NCBI GenBank assembly: GCA_946800325.1
Contig: OX326960.1
Span: 32,951,629 to 33,015,628 of the forward strand
DNA from: Luzula sylvatica
Taxonomy: Eukaryota; Streptophyta; Magnoliopsida; Poales; Juncaceae
Length of the DNA stretch: 64,000 nt
Direction of reading: 5' to 3'
The notes under the pieces are model-generated. The model did no database searches. It was not told the DNA's origin and saw nothing but the letters and a program-made list of their open reading frames with translations. A program made the translations under genes and the position numbers. This document shows, one piece after another, positions 49,415 through 60,485 of this stretch; position 1 is the stretch's first letter, and each line of letters starts with the position of its first letter.

Positions 49415-49894
49415 CTGATTTAAATCCCTGGTTAAGCTCATAATATTCACCAGTTCTCTATTATCAGATATGAACATACATTGTCTTTGCGTGAATATTT
49501 TAGCAACCAATTTTAATGCTAAGCTAAGAGCCTCCAGCTCCCCCTCCAGCACCAATTACAATGTTTTGATAATAGATTTAAAGATTTATAAATGAGCTCC
49601 AATGACACTGTTTAAGAAGTTTTTTTGATGGAAAATGTTAAAAGGAGTTAGGACTGTATTATGACTATAAGATGTAATGATGACTATGTATTAGGATAAA
49701 TATATTAGTTTTGACTCAAACCATTTTTATAAATGAGGTGTTGTGCGTTATTATGTTGTGCTTTATTGAATCAAACCATTTTTCTGATTTCGTACCCTAC
49801 CCTACTTTTAGGATCTCTGCTTATTTGGTACTAGTTGTGAAAAATACAATATGAAAATCGATACTACTGATCCTTAGAAAATTATAAACACGGA
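49415..49894. other. RNase H relic edge and AT-rich DNA
   Basis: The first about 140 bp belong to the N-terminal part of the LINE RNase H relic. The remainder is AT-rich with no supported gene, RNA or transposon end. Confidence 0.35.
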
Positions 49895-50995
49895 TACACA
49901 AAAAATGTCTAAAACAAACAAAATATTTCATTTACATGTTTTTCTCAAAAAAAAAATCAACAATTGAGGAGCAACGTATGCAAATTTATATTTTTATGAA
50001 AATATTCGCAAAAATGAAAAAAATAAAGTCTAACACCTTAAAAAAAAAATTAAATATAATATGTTTAAAAATTTTCAAAATTTATGTCTGAAACAATCAA
50101 AATACTTAATTTTCATGTTTTCCTCAAAAAACCTATAATTGAAGACTTGCACATGAAATTTTCTATTTTTCGCAAAAAAATTGCACTAATGCAAAAACTT
50201 GCGTCTAACACCAAAAAAAATCAATTAAATATTTTTTCTATAAAAACAAAATTATTGTCTAAAACGAACAAAATACTTAATTTTCATTTTATCCTATAAC
50301 AACTCCGTAATTGAAGACTAACACATGTGAATTTCTATTTTTTTGAAATATTCGCAAAAATACAAAAATTGAAGTCTAATATACCTTGAGAAAAATCAAT
50401 TATCATATTTTTCTAATAAATACCAAATTTGATGTCTAAAACAAACTAGATTTTTAATTTTCATATTTTCCTCAAAAAAACTTCATTATTGAAAACTAAC
50501 GCATGCGAATTTATGTTGTTTTCATAAAAAGCAAAATGAAGTCATACGCCTTCAAAATATGATTTATCATATTTTCCTAAAAACGCAAATATTGATGTCT
50601 AAAACGAACAAATTACTTAATTTTCATGTGTTCCTAGAAAAACCAAAAATTGAAGACGAACACATACGAATTTCTATTTTTTCCAAAAATATCGCAGAAA
50701 TGTAAAAGATGAAGTCTAACAATACCTTCTAAAAAATCAATTATCATATTTGTCTCACAAATGCAAAAAATGATATCTAAAAAAAAAATATGCCATTTGT
50801 ATGTTTTCAAAATTGAAATCTAACCCTATGGGAATTTGCTGTTTTCTTTTCTTAAAATGTCAAAATTGATGTCTAAAACGAACAAAATACTAAATTTTCA
50901 TATTATCTTATAAAAACTCTGTAATTGAAGACTAACATATACAAATTTATATTTTGTTTCAAAAAATTTGCAAAAATTCTAAAATTGAAGAGTAA
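49895..50995. repeat. Second, degenerate satellite of ~175-bp units
   Basis: The phrase TGTCTAAAACGAACAAAATA with TTAATTTTCAT recurs at about 49903, 50085, 50256, 50430, 50595, 50775 and 50870. ATTGAAGACTAACACAT and AAAAATCAATTATCATA lie between. Spacing is about 165-180 bp except for the last truncated unit, giving about six copies. Units are far more diverged than those of the large array and unrelated to them in sequence. There is no coding potential. Confidence 0.75.
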
Positions 50996-52480
50996 TGTTG
51001 TCCCGAGATGTCTTAGAAGGAGGGTGAATAGGCTTATATGTGAACTTTCTAAACATAAACAATATTATGTAACTATTTAAAGATGCAACTATCTGGTCAC
51101 TTTAATATTGTTGCTTTTAGAGTAGATGTTGTGATAATTAACAAAGTACTTGTAAATAAATAACTAAACTAAAAACAGGAAGTACTTGAATAAATAAATA
51201 AAAGAAACTCGATAAAAATAAAAATAAAATAAAAGAATAAAAAAAGTACAAGTACGGAAAATTAAATTAGGCACTTGGTGCACTATAATCCTGGTCAACG
51301 AATGGATACGTGACATACGAATGACTCAAGCAACTATAGATGCGGAGGTTTATATCACATGCAAATACAGTGGGAGTTACGAGGAAAACTCAAGTTCCTC
51401 AAAAAGAATAGAAAAAGAAAAATAAACCTGAATAATTGAAATAGAAAAGATAAGAGATGACACTGGATATGATGAACGGTGCCTACGTTTTCGCGGAAAA
51501 TCATCGCTGTTACGAAAGAGCATGATGAACCTCTTATAATAGTTGCTATTACAAAAAGGACTAACAAGGACGTAGAGCCTTTACACAACAAACTAGCTCC
51601 ACAAAACAACAGATATAACAACTTCAAGCAACCACACGATCCCTCAAAGAACGTTCTCAGGTTATTCTCACTGAAATATTGAAGGCATAGGCCAGCCTAA
51701 ATTGGAGCTCTCAAACTATACTTACAACAATGGTGGCTAGAATTTTCTCTCAAGAATTTAACAAAGAATGGTGTAAATTCTGAATGGGGGTGCTCCCCTA
51801 TTTATAGGGGTTGGTGGAGCACCCCATCCCCAAATTTAACCTAAAATCAAGGGACCAAATAGGTCGGAGTCTAAGGAGAATTCAAATTCAAAAATCCTTC
51901 AATTATGCCTAAAATTGCACCACCTAGCTGGACAGGGGCGCTCCAAACTTGCCCCGCAAGCTGGGTTGTGGGTTGGCAAATTTTTACACTAATCGTTCGG
52001 ACGCTTCACTGGATTGTTCGGACGCTTGGGCTGAAATTGTATTAAGCATCCGAACAACTCAGTCTGGCATCCTGACGGAATGTGTTATTTTGCATTTTTC
52101 AGAAGTTTTTCCCAAATTTCATTGTTTGAATTTCTTTGAGATTTGATCCAATGCTTCTAGGGTATGTTTACCGGTCTCCTAGAAGTTTTTTGGGATCATG
52201 TGGGTCTTCAAGTATTCAAGTCTTCGTCGGGATTCTTTGTGTTTTTTTTGTTGTGTTCCTAACTTAATCTTCATGTCTTGTGATCGCTCCCGGATGAGTT
52301 TCATGTCGTATTCTTCACAGTGCTTCTTGGTGAGTCTTCTATGTGTTTGGTTCTTCGGTCTTGTGGTCTTCATCTCTGGATTTCTTCAACGTGTTTAACC
52401 GGAAAGGGTCCCGGTCTTTTGTCACTTCTTGCATGATCCTTCTGGTGTGAATTTCAAGTATATTGTTATGGTTCATGATG
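50996..52480. mobile_element. Unclassified interspersed repeat, LTR-like features
   Basis: Starts near TCCCGAGATGTCTTAGAAGG with AGGGTGAATAGG, a phrase I associate with plant interspersed repeats. A large inverted repeat at about 51787-51825 (GGTGCTCC/GGAGCACC around CCCCTATTTATAGGGG) may hold a TATA-type promoter, as seen in LTRs. GTTCGGACGCTT occurs twice (about 51995, 52017) with an inverted version (GCATCCGAAC, about 52047). Short open frames on both strands (51355-51682, 52179-52398) have no recognised similarity. The boundaries are not defined and the class is uncertain. Confidence 0.3.
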
Positions 52481-52899
52481 TCCCTAATAAATAATATACA
52501 TGAATCGTGATAGAATTAAATTAATTTTCGAAATATGTAATAACATTAAGATAAGTTTGATATAATATATTATTAAGAAAAAAAGTTTCATTTTACTTAA
52601 AGTAATTTTTAATATAATATACTATTATAAAAAAATGAAAAACTTGTAAAAGACTGGTATGCATTTTGTAACTTCTTAGTTCCTACTAGTATAAATGGAG
52701 ATCTCCATTTTTTATCTAAGATTTATGAAACAGAGGAGATCTCCAGTTTTCAATAGGAAATGAACAGAACTCGCCAAATGTAAAGTCCAGAAGAAACCCA
52801 ATTATAATTGGCCCTTTTTAATTCCAAAAATTCCCCAATTGGAATAATAATATTTTTATTATTAATCCATCAATTTATAATTATTATAATTATAATTTA
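52481..52899. other. AT-rich DNA upstream of Helitron copy 2
   Basis: No gene. GGAGATCTCCATTTTT and GAGGAGATCTCCAGTTTT (about 52698 and 52734) repeat a palindromic GGAGATCTCC word 37 bp apart. The rest is AT-rich. Confidence 0.35.
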
Positions 52900-54307
52900 T
52901 CAACCCCCTTATTTTTCACCTATCTTTGAGCTCCCTCATGAAGCCACATCATCATGTTTATCATGATTATTAACCATTAGATTGTGTGATGTGGCATCAT
53001 CACATACATTATTAACCATTAGATTTTATGAATATTTTTAAGTATTAATTTGAACCATTAGATGTAGTGATGTGATGTAATCTCAATCATCAATTTTTTT
53101 GTTAGATTTTTTGAAGATCATATTTTGTGTAGTCATTTATGTGTTATTATTTTACACCATGTTTTAAGCATTTTTAAAAAACCATATCATCATATATTAA
53201 TGATGTGGCATTTTATTATTGGCTAGAATCAAATTAGACCAAGTCTAATCAATTGTTTAACATTTCACATAAGATTACATGATCAAATGTGAATGTAATG
53301 GAATATGAAAAGTTTATATATGAAATACTAATAATTTAATATGTAATATTATAAACATACGACATATGTTAGTATTATTTTTATAAATTTAATTTTATAA
53401 ACCCATCAAATATATTCATTTTAATTTTTCCTTTATTTTGACATCCATATTTGTATAGTTCATACATATCGTTTTTCATAATTTCAATTTGTAAAGATAT
53501 TATGTAAGAAATTACAATGCAAAAAAAAAATACATATTTACATAATATATTTTTAAGAATTTTATTTGCATAATAGACTTTTTAAGTATTATTATTTATT
53601 TTTTAAAAATGATAACTATAAGAATCTCATATAATACCTAAGTAGATTATATTATATTATTAATATTATCATACACATGTGTAATTTGTATTACAATAAA
53701 AAATATATAATTTATATTATCATACATATGTTATTATTATTTTTAAACATATTACTCAAAAAAATTGCACATCCTAATAATTATTATTATTTCTAAAACA
53801 GTTATGTTATATTTGTATTTTTACTTAAAACAGTTTCATGTTAATCTTTCAAAAAAAATAATAAAAGATATTTATTTACTAAACACAAATAATTTCTTTA
53901 ATTTATATAATATTTTCAATAATAAACATGAAACATAAATTGTATCAGACACAAATAATTTTTTTAAACTTTTACAATGTTATTATTCTTAACTTTAGAT
54001 ATGAAAATTTAAAATATCATATGGTTTTGGTTTTTGTTTATGTCCACGCATGTTTTTTATTATTTTATTGTGACATTTTTTTTGTATGTGTTGCATTAAA
54101 ATACTAAATAAATATTTCGCAATGTGGCATATTAAAAAATAGTATAATAATTTGTCATCATCAAACTTGCTTAATCAATATGATATTTATTTTCATAAAA
54201 TCTTATATTTGATCCCGAAAAATCATAACTATATATTACTTGTATATATTATGTGTATGGTAAAACGAATGAAACAAAACCGCCGCGAAGCGCGGGTAAT
54301 CTCCTAG
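52900..54307 (+). mobile_element. Non-autonomous Helitron, copy 2
   Basis: The 3' end is CCGCCGCGAAGCGCGGG, a CCGCG-AAG-CGCGG hairpin at about 54281-54297, then TAATCTC and CTAG (54304-54307) followed by T. The 5' end is placed at TCAACCCCCTTATTTTTC, preceded by A, giving the A/T target expected for Helitrons. Its terminal about 30 bases are identical to copy 1 on the opposite strand. The shared CACATCATCAT...GATGTGGC internal region links copies 1-3. No RepHel protein. It ends about 700 bp before the TLC-gene start codon and may contribute promoter sequence. Confidence 0.78.
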
Positions 54308-55012
54308 TTATAATAATAATAAACTTGTTCTTTTCATTTTATTTATTTTGTAATAATATATTTTCCTTTGTCGGGGCGCTTTTAATTCTGGTTATACGGT
54401 AAGAAACAAAAAGACGCAAAGCCAAGCGAAGTATTTTCAGATTCTTTCCTTGTCATCTAATTTTTGTTATATTATTGTAATAGTCTCCATTATTTTTCGC
54501 TTTGATTTTTCATCAATTGTAAGTGGGTACGCGTACGTCCGATTCTTCTTACAAAGATAAAGGTATGAACTTTTACCCTTTTATTTTTTTCTCTGTTCTT
54601 CTCGATATTGGTGATTTCGACTTGTTTGAAGGGAAAAATCGGATTTGGGTATGTTCTAATTCTCTTTCTCGCGCTTATTGGCATGATTTTTATCCGATTT
54701 TCGCCCTTCTACAGAAACTTTTTTAACCTTTTTATTTATTCATATTATTTTGGGCATCGTTAATCATCAGGATTTAATCTCTAAATTAATTGGGAATTTA
54801 TGCAATCATATGTCTCTTTATTATATAAATTAACAGAAATTATGAATTGATTTACGTAATTATAGATCCCCTTTAAGGGGTTTTATCAAGGACTCGAATC
54901 TCATATTTATTTATTTTTGTTTCATTTGTCTTCCCTCTTACAAATTTTAAAATTACGAGTATTAAATTTATTATACTGTTACAGCAAACAGGTATCAAAT
55001 CCAACATTAATA
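54308..55012 (+). promoter_or_regulatory. Promoter and 5' leader of the TLC gene
   Basis: Between the Helitron end and the TLC start codon. A plausible untranslated first exon ends at 54562 (AAAG|GTATGA) and rejoins at about 54985 (TTACAG|CAAAC), giving a 422-bp leader intron. Small open frames here are not called. A transcription start near 54420-54500 is a guess from the exon-like composition (CAGATTCTTTCCTTGTC). Confidence 0.4.
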
Positions 55013-56416
55013 ATGTTGATCGAATCATATAAATACCAAGCAGAGACAATGTTAAGAGAATATTTGCTCTCTGAGGCTCTAATACCATACACTTCTGTTC
55101 TCTGTGGAATTCTCGTGTCTAAGATGGTAATTTCTCATTTTCTTCATCTTCTTCTCGTAAAAAATTTCAAAATCGAAACATTTTGAATTTTTGGTACTAA
55201 AATCCCTTTTTTAGGCATATGATTTGACGAATCTAGCAACCTCAATTTACTACAAAGGACACGCATCTCTTTCAAAAATGCAAAAAACCGAGTGGAATAA
55301 TAGGTCTAATTTCTCCTCTTTATTTTAATAATTTATCTTATACAATTCACAATTTTGAAATACAATAATTTTAACGAATTGAACGGTTTGAATTTCAGAG
55401 GAATGTCCACGGCTCATGCAATATACATTACAACAATGGCTATATACTTAGTTTTCTTTTCTGATCTATTCTCTGACAAAATCGACGGACCCGTTACGTT
55501 TCGCAGCACGAAGATCTCCAGCTTCAATCTAGGGGTATTTTCGTAATTTCACTATTTATTGAAACTTCAAAAACTAATTGCGATTAAAATTTTATGTTTT
55601 TAGGTTTCAATGGGGTATTTTCTTACAGACCTTGCAATGATATTATGGCTTTATCCCAAACTCGGTGGAATGGAATATGTTAGTTTCATATCGTTATAAT
55701 TCATATAATATCTTCTAGGGGTATTTTCGTAATTTTTTATTTTATTATATTTTATTTCAGGTTTTGCATCATATGCTTTCGATTGTATCGTTAGCATATT
55801 CAATGTTATCAGGAGAAGGCCAACTTTATATTTACATGACTCTCATTTCAGAAACTACCACACCAGGAATTAATATGCGATGGTAATTTTTATATATTTT
55901 AGGGTTCAGTATGAAAAATTACCAGATATTTTGTAATTTTATGTATTTTTTGGATGATTATGAAGGTATTTGGATGCAGCTGGCAAAAAGAAATCGAAGG
56001 CTTATCTCGTTAATGGAGTCGCTTTGTTTGTTGCTTGGCTGGTAATTAATTTCGTAATTTTTTTTTTCAAGGGCATTTTCGTAATCAAAGTAACAAAATT
56101 TTGATACTCTTTTTAACAATAAAGGTTGCGAGGATATTTTTATTCATGTACGTGTTCTACCACATCTATTTACACTTCAACCAGGTATATAACCAATCCT
56201 TTATTCAAATATTGAATATTGAATATATTTGCAATCAAATCCCTGAAATTAATTTATATTTCCTAATAATTGAATTTTGTACAGATTCAAATGATGGACA
56301 AATTTGGGTACGGTTTGACGTTCACGGTACCGTTTATACTTTTCGGTATGAATTTAATGTGGTTTGGAAAGATATTAAGAGGTTTGAAGAAAACTTTGGT
56401 GGCCAAGAGAGAATAA
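55013..56416 (+). CDS. TLC-domain (TRAM/LAG1/CLN8) membrane protein (eight exons, 267 aa)
   Basis: Exons: 55013-55126, 55215-55303, 55399-55534, 55604-55678, 55761-55882, 55966-56041, 56125-56184, 56285-56416. All have GT-AG borders and phases close exactly. The protein starts MLIESYKYQAETMLREYLL and has about six hydrophobic segments, among them YTSVLCGILVSKM, AIYITTMAIYLVFFSDLF, GYFLTDLAMILWL, GVALFVAWLVARIFLFMYVF and FTVPFILFGMNLMWF. The conserved TLC features are YDL at 40-42, EW.NRG.ST, LGGMEYVLHH (His pair at 141-142), SGEGQLY, ISE.TTPGIN and an RWYLD loop. Length and exon layout fit the plant TMEM56/TLCD4-like group, predicted endomembrane lipid-sensing or lipid-handling proteins of unproven reaction; it lacks the Lag1 motif expected of ceramide synthases. 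The frame is open upstream of the chosen Met; the start follows family length. Confidence 0.9.
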
Positions 56417-57106
56417 AACCAACAATTAAATTTCGAATTGTATTATTATTGTTTGTAACTTAAACTCCTGTTTCTTTTGAAATTTTAATCCTCGCAGAAG
56501 TTAGGTTTAGATAAGCTTGAGGAGGTGGTGTATATTAATATATAATAATCATATAAATAGATGTATCGTTATACTTGATTTCTTCTGTAAATTATTACTA
56601 ATTTGGCTACTTTTTTGTCATATTTACTTGTGAGAATTTAAAATATATCATATTTATCCTTTGATTTTTATTGGATATAAATGTTTATATGTCCTATTTC
56701 TAAGAAATTAGTTGCTCACATGTTCAGTGCGTTGGCACAATTCTTGAGCGAGTTTCTACCGTAAAAGAAAAGATTTCATTTAGTGTGATCAGTTATTAAA
56801 TAAAAAATATCATCATTTTAGTTCATAATTTCATATTAATTAGAATAAAATGTTGGAGGAAATCAATTTGATTTTGGTAGTTTGTTCTTTAATATTATTT
56901 AGAACGAGAAGACATAAAATATGATTTATATGATAAAATATTGCAAATTTTCCATCGTATTTTTTATGTCCGATTGAAAATCAAATGAACATAGATAACT
57001 GAAGTTTTATACTCGGTATTTATAGATGGGTCAACAATGAATGTTTCGTTTACGAAGAACTCCACGTGTTCAATTTTAAAATAAGGTTTCTAATAATTAA
57101 TAATAA
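56417..57106. other. 3' region of the TLC gene and AT-rich spacer
   Basis: The first about 180 bp (AATAATC, TATAAATAG, ATGTATCG) suit a plant 3' untranslated region. The rest is AT-rich with no supported gene. Confidence 0.4.
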
Positions 57107-57326
57107 CTAGGGAGATCCTCGCTTCGTTTCGGATATATTCATAATGGAAATAAAAAAAAAAATTGATTTCAATAAAACATAACATTTCTCATTTTGAAAT
57201 GAAAATACTATTTTCTTATGTTTTTATGGAGTATGCATTAATTTTATTGCGTACGAAATATTTCTCATTTCGGAGTGAAAATAATATTTTGTTTTGTTTT
57301 TTATGGGCTATCCATGAATTATTTTT
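57107..57326 (-). mobile_element. Decayed Helitron-like 3' terminus
   Basis: On plus, AACTAGGGAGATCCTCGCTTCG (57105-57126, first and last bases included for context) is the complement of a terminus ending GAGGATCTCCCTAGTT. It keeps the CTAG-T end (57107-57110) and the spacer seen at 1133 and 54307, but the hairpin is degraded. No 5' end was identified; the element may have extended into the AT-rich duplication that follows. Confidence 0.45.
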
Positions 57327-57930
57327 ATGAAAATGAAGAGAATTTTTTATGAAAAAAGGAAAAAAAAAACTTTATTTTAATACAGAAATAATATTTGTAA
57401 TTTTGGAGTGAAAATAATTCTTTGGATTGTGTTTCTATGGAATATACATCAATTAGTTCTCATGAAAATAAAGAGAATTTTTTTACGGAAAGAAAAAAAA
57501 ATCTTCATGTTAGTGCAAACATAATATTTCTCAGTGAAAATAATTTTTTGTTGAGTTTCTAGGGATATACATGAATTGTTTTTTTATGAAAATGAAAAGA
57601 TTTATTTTTGCAAAAAAAAAAAAAAAAAAAGTATGAAAATGAAGAGAATTTTGTATGCAAAAAGGAAAAAAAAACTTAATTTTAATGCAGTAATAATATT
57701 TGTCATTTTGGAGTGAAAATAATATTTTTTTGTGTTTCTATGGGATATACATCAATTATTTTTCATGAAAATAAAGAGAATTTTTTTACGGAAAGAAAAA
57801 AAAATCTTCATGTTAGTGCAAACATAATATTTCTCAGTGAAAATAATCTTTTGTTGAGTTTCTAGGAATATACATGAATTGTTTTTTATGAAAATGAAAA
57901 TAATTATTTTTGCAAAAAGAAAAAAAAAAA
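57327..57930. repeat. 303-bp tandem duplication
   Basis: ATGAAAATGAAGAGAATTTT at about 57333 and 57637, TACGGAAAG at 57484 and 57787, CTTCATGTTAGTGCAAACAT at 57501 and 57804, and TTGTTGAGTTTCTAGG at 57549 and 57852 all repeat at about 303 bp. Copies differ by scattered substitutions and A-run length. There is no coding potential. Confidence 0.8.
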
Positions 57931-58015
57931 AAAAAAGGGTTGAATGCTGGATTCGAACTTGGATGGTCACAGCCAAAAGCAACAATCATTACCAACTGAG
58001 CCACAGGGGCTATGA
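57931..58015 (-). mobile_element. SINE head, tRNA-like (first of two)
   Basis: On minus, an A box TGGCTCAGTTGG (complement of 57992-58003) and a B box AGTTCGAATCC (complement of 57949-57959) are spaced by 32 bases. A-rich/T-rich sequence lies beyond the B box (A-run 57920-57936 on plus, i.e. a T-run on minus). The expected acceptor stem does not pair, so this is a tRNA-derived SINE head or a degenerate tRNA, not an active tRNA gene. Confidence 0.55.
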
Positions 58016-58079
58016 AAATAAGTTTCATTCATTTATAGTAAAAGGCATTAATACTTTAGAAGTTTGGGAAAAAAAATGT

Positions 58080-58150
58080 GAGTGACCGGAATTGAACTCG
58101 GGCGATCAGGTGAAAATCAACAAACGTTTCCAACTGCGCAAGATTCTCTA
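58080..58150 (-). mobile_element. SINE head, tRNA-like (second of two)
   Basis: On minus, TTGCGCAGTTGG (complement of 58130-58141) fits an A box and AGTTCAATTCC (complement of 58088-58098) a B box, 31 bases apart. It lies about 80 bp from the first head and in the same direction, but the sequences between the boxes differ, so the two are separate insertions or a dimeric SINE. Confidence 0.5.
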
Positions 58151-58231
58151 TGTGAATTATGCACGACAATTTAATATTTAGGTACAAAGACACGTGTCAA
58201 CAAGTTGTTAATCTTATTAAACTTTAAAGTA

Positions 58232-58615
58232 CTAGCAATAGCCCGCGCAATGCAATAATTGTGGGACTTCATACTCTTTTTTTACATGTTTTGTATAATT
58301 TGTTTAAATAAAAATTTGCGCGGGTGCGTTTAAACACAATTATATAATCACGATCACATTATAATTAATAAACGCTCATGAAATTTGTCTATTATGGATA
58401 TGCATTATAATTAATAAGAATCCATGGAATTGATCTATCATTATAATTTATAAATCAACACCAAATAAATAAAATATAACATGTTATAATTCAAACAAAA
58501 TTAAGTTTTCAAAACAAATAAAAGAAACCCGTGAACAATACACATAAAACCGAAATATATTTAAAATGTCATCCATTAACATAAAAAATATCAATTTTTT
58601 TTTAAAAAAACACAA
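58232..58615 (-). mobile_element. Helitron-like 3' terminus, different family
   Basis: On minus the sequence ends GCATTGCGCGGGCTATTGCTAG followed by T (CTAG at 58232-58235). It is a GC-rich subterminal block plus CTAG-T as in plant Helitrons, but unlike copies 1-3. A second GCGCGGG word occurs at about 58318. The 5' end is not defined; the right limit given is where the duplicated foldback element starts. Confidence 0.45.
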
Positions 58616-58990
58616 TTATAAATCAGACCATAAGAAATTAACAATTGAGTTATAGTTTCATATGAGGATTATATATTGAGCCCCAATAACACCAAAATAA
58701 CATCCTTGATGAGGCGGCAAGAGAGGATTAAGTAGGTTGTTAGTATTATTGATTGTCTCATTGAACGATTTAATTGAATTGACACGTCAATTAACATTTA
58801 CTAATATTAACATATTATAAATTATTGATGTGTTAATTAAACGTGTCAATCAACATTCAATTGAGTCAATTAGAAATGTTAATCAATTCAATTTGTCACC
58901 TCATCAAGGATATTGTGATGAGTTTGGAGACAAATTATATTTTATTTTCATACATGGGTATAATTTAGATTACAATAGAAACATAACAAA
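58616..58990. repeat. Foldback element, copy B1
   Basis: An approximately 375-bp element whose two halves are inverted relative to each other: ATCCTTGATGAGG (about 58700) versus CCTCATCAAGGAT (about 58900), and TTGACACGTCAATT versus AATTAAACGTGTCAA around a central AATTATTGATG. It recurs as a direct repeat (B2) at 60486-60895 with the same order of landmarks. MITE-like; no coding potential. Confidence 0.7.
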
Positions 58991-59046
58991 AGAAAACAAA
59001 ACAAAAAAAAAAAAGAGTTGACACCTGTTTTTTAAAAAACACAATT

Positions 59047-60485
59047 TACCCACACCCTTATTTTGGACCCAACTTTATGCAATTTTCTTGTGCCACATCA
59101 TCATTTTCTTTTTAACATCATCACTTTCATTTTAACCATTGATAATGATAAGTGACAAAATTTAGACCACCAACTTTATTCAAATTCCTTGTGCCACATC
59201 ATCATTTTCTTTTTAACATCATCACTTTCATTTTAACCATTGATAATGATAAGTGGCAAAATTTAGACCATTGATTAATCATGGATTTTTTATAAACATT
59301 TTTTCTTTGTAGTCATTTAAGTGTCCCTTATTTTACACTATGTTTTAAGGATTTTTAGAAAGCCACATCATCATATATTAATGATGTGGACTACTTTTAT
59401 TGGTTAGGTTCATGTTAGACTAAGTTTATTCAATTATTTATCATTTCACATAAGTTTACATGATCAAATGTGAATGCAATGGAAGATGAAAAGTTAAAAT
59501 ATGAAATACTAATAACTTAATACATAATATTATAAAGATATAACATATAGTTGTATTATTTTTAGAATTTTAATTTCAAAAATTCATCAAATTATTCGTT
59601 TTAATTTTCTCTTTATTTTGACATCCATGTTAGCATAGTTCATACATATCATTTTCCATAATTTGAATTTGTAAAAATAATATGTAAAAAATACAATGCA
59701 AAAAATGCATTTTTACAAAATATAAATTTAATTGTTTTATTTACATAATAGAATTTTAATTAATATTTATTTTTAGAAATTACAACTATAATAATATCAT
59801 ATAAAACTAAGTTGATTATATTTGTGTTTTTAATCAAACAAATTCAATATTATTTTCTTTGAAAAATTATCGAAATAAAAAAAGCTTTTCCATCGAAAAA
59901 ATTTCTTAAATTTATAAACACTTACAAAATAGTAATATTATTTTTAAAATATAAAATTAACAAAAATCATATGACATAAAATAATGCATATTTATGTAAT
60001 GCTAAATTAATTTTTATATTTTTTATTAAATTACTTTCACTTTTAAATTTGATATTATTTATAATTTGCATTGCATTTTGAATCAATAACAAATTATCAG
60101 TACTTGATAAATAATGATATGTTACTACGTATGTTGTATGATTTATTATCTTTTACATTTGTTGCGATATATTATATGAAATATTGTGAACAACAATGAT
60201 ATAATATTTGTTGTTATGTTTTTTTTTTGTAAAATCATGTTATACCTCATATATTATTATTATACAATCACATTAATATAAGTGTTATTACTGGATTAAG
60301 AAAATGAAATTTTTTGTCATCATAATGCAAAATAATTGAAAAATTTATACATAATCGTAGACAAATTAGTTCAAATAATTATATTATGAAGTGATATTAT
60401 CAATAGCATCATATTTATAAGTACTTTATATTACAATGAAAAACATAATAAACATCCTCGCCGCGTAGCGCGAGTATTCTCCTAG
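59047..60485 (+). mobile_element. Non-autonomous Helitron, copy 3
   Basis: The 3' end is a CTCGC...GCGAG hairpin (about 60458-60474), then TATTCTC and CTAG (60482-60485) followed by T. The 5' part CCCTTATTTTGGACCCAACT matches copy 1 (complement). An internal tandem duplication of about 101 bp (about 59080-59171 and 59181-59272, with GTGCCACATCATCATTTTC) is private to this copy. No helicase gene. The exact 5' base is uncertain because the TC end has decayed. Confidence 0.7.

Larger units (their letters stand above)
47637..49560 (-). pseudogene. LINE-type RNase H domain, split by a 1.35-kb insertion
   Basis: On minus, 49555-49406 encodes an RNase H start (GELEALSLALKLVAK then SDNRELVNIM). 48056-47808 encodes the end (WEALPRARECLL then FQWVSRLYNTEAHNLANMAR). 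Together they follow the RVT_3 RNase H pattern of plant non-LTR retrotransposons. Removing 48057-49405 and one copy of the 9-bp repeat TGGTTGCAA (48048-48056, 49406-49414) joins the two in frame as DLNQLQPSRWEAL. A T-rich run at 47638-47652 may be its poly(A) tail. Reverse transcriptase and endonuclease are missing, so the copy is 5'-truncated. A domesticated RNase H gene is a less likely alternative. Confidence 0.7.

Noticed and set aside
57941..58011. tRNA gene on minus
   Set aside because: The 5' GCCCCTG and the 3' end do not pair as an acceptor stem; kept as a tRNA-derived head.
1133..60485. Autonomous Helitron
   Set aside because: No Rep or helicase motifs are found in any of the three copies or between the other CTAG ends.
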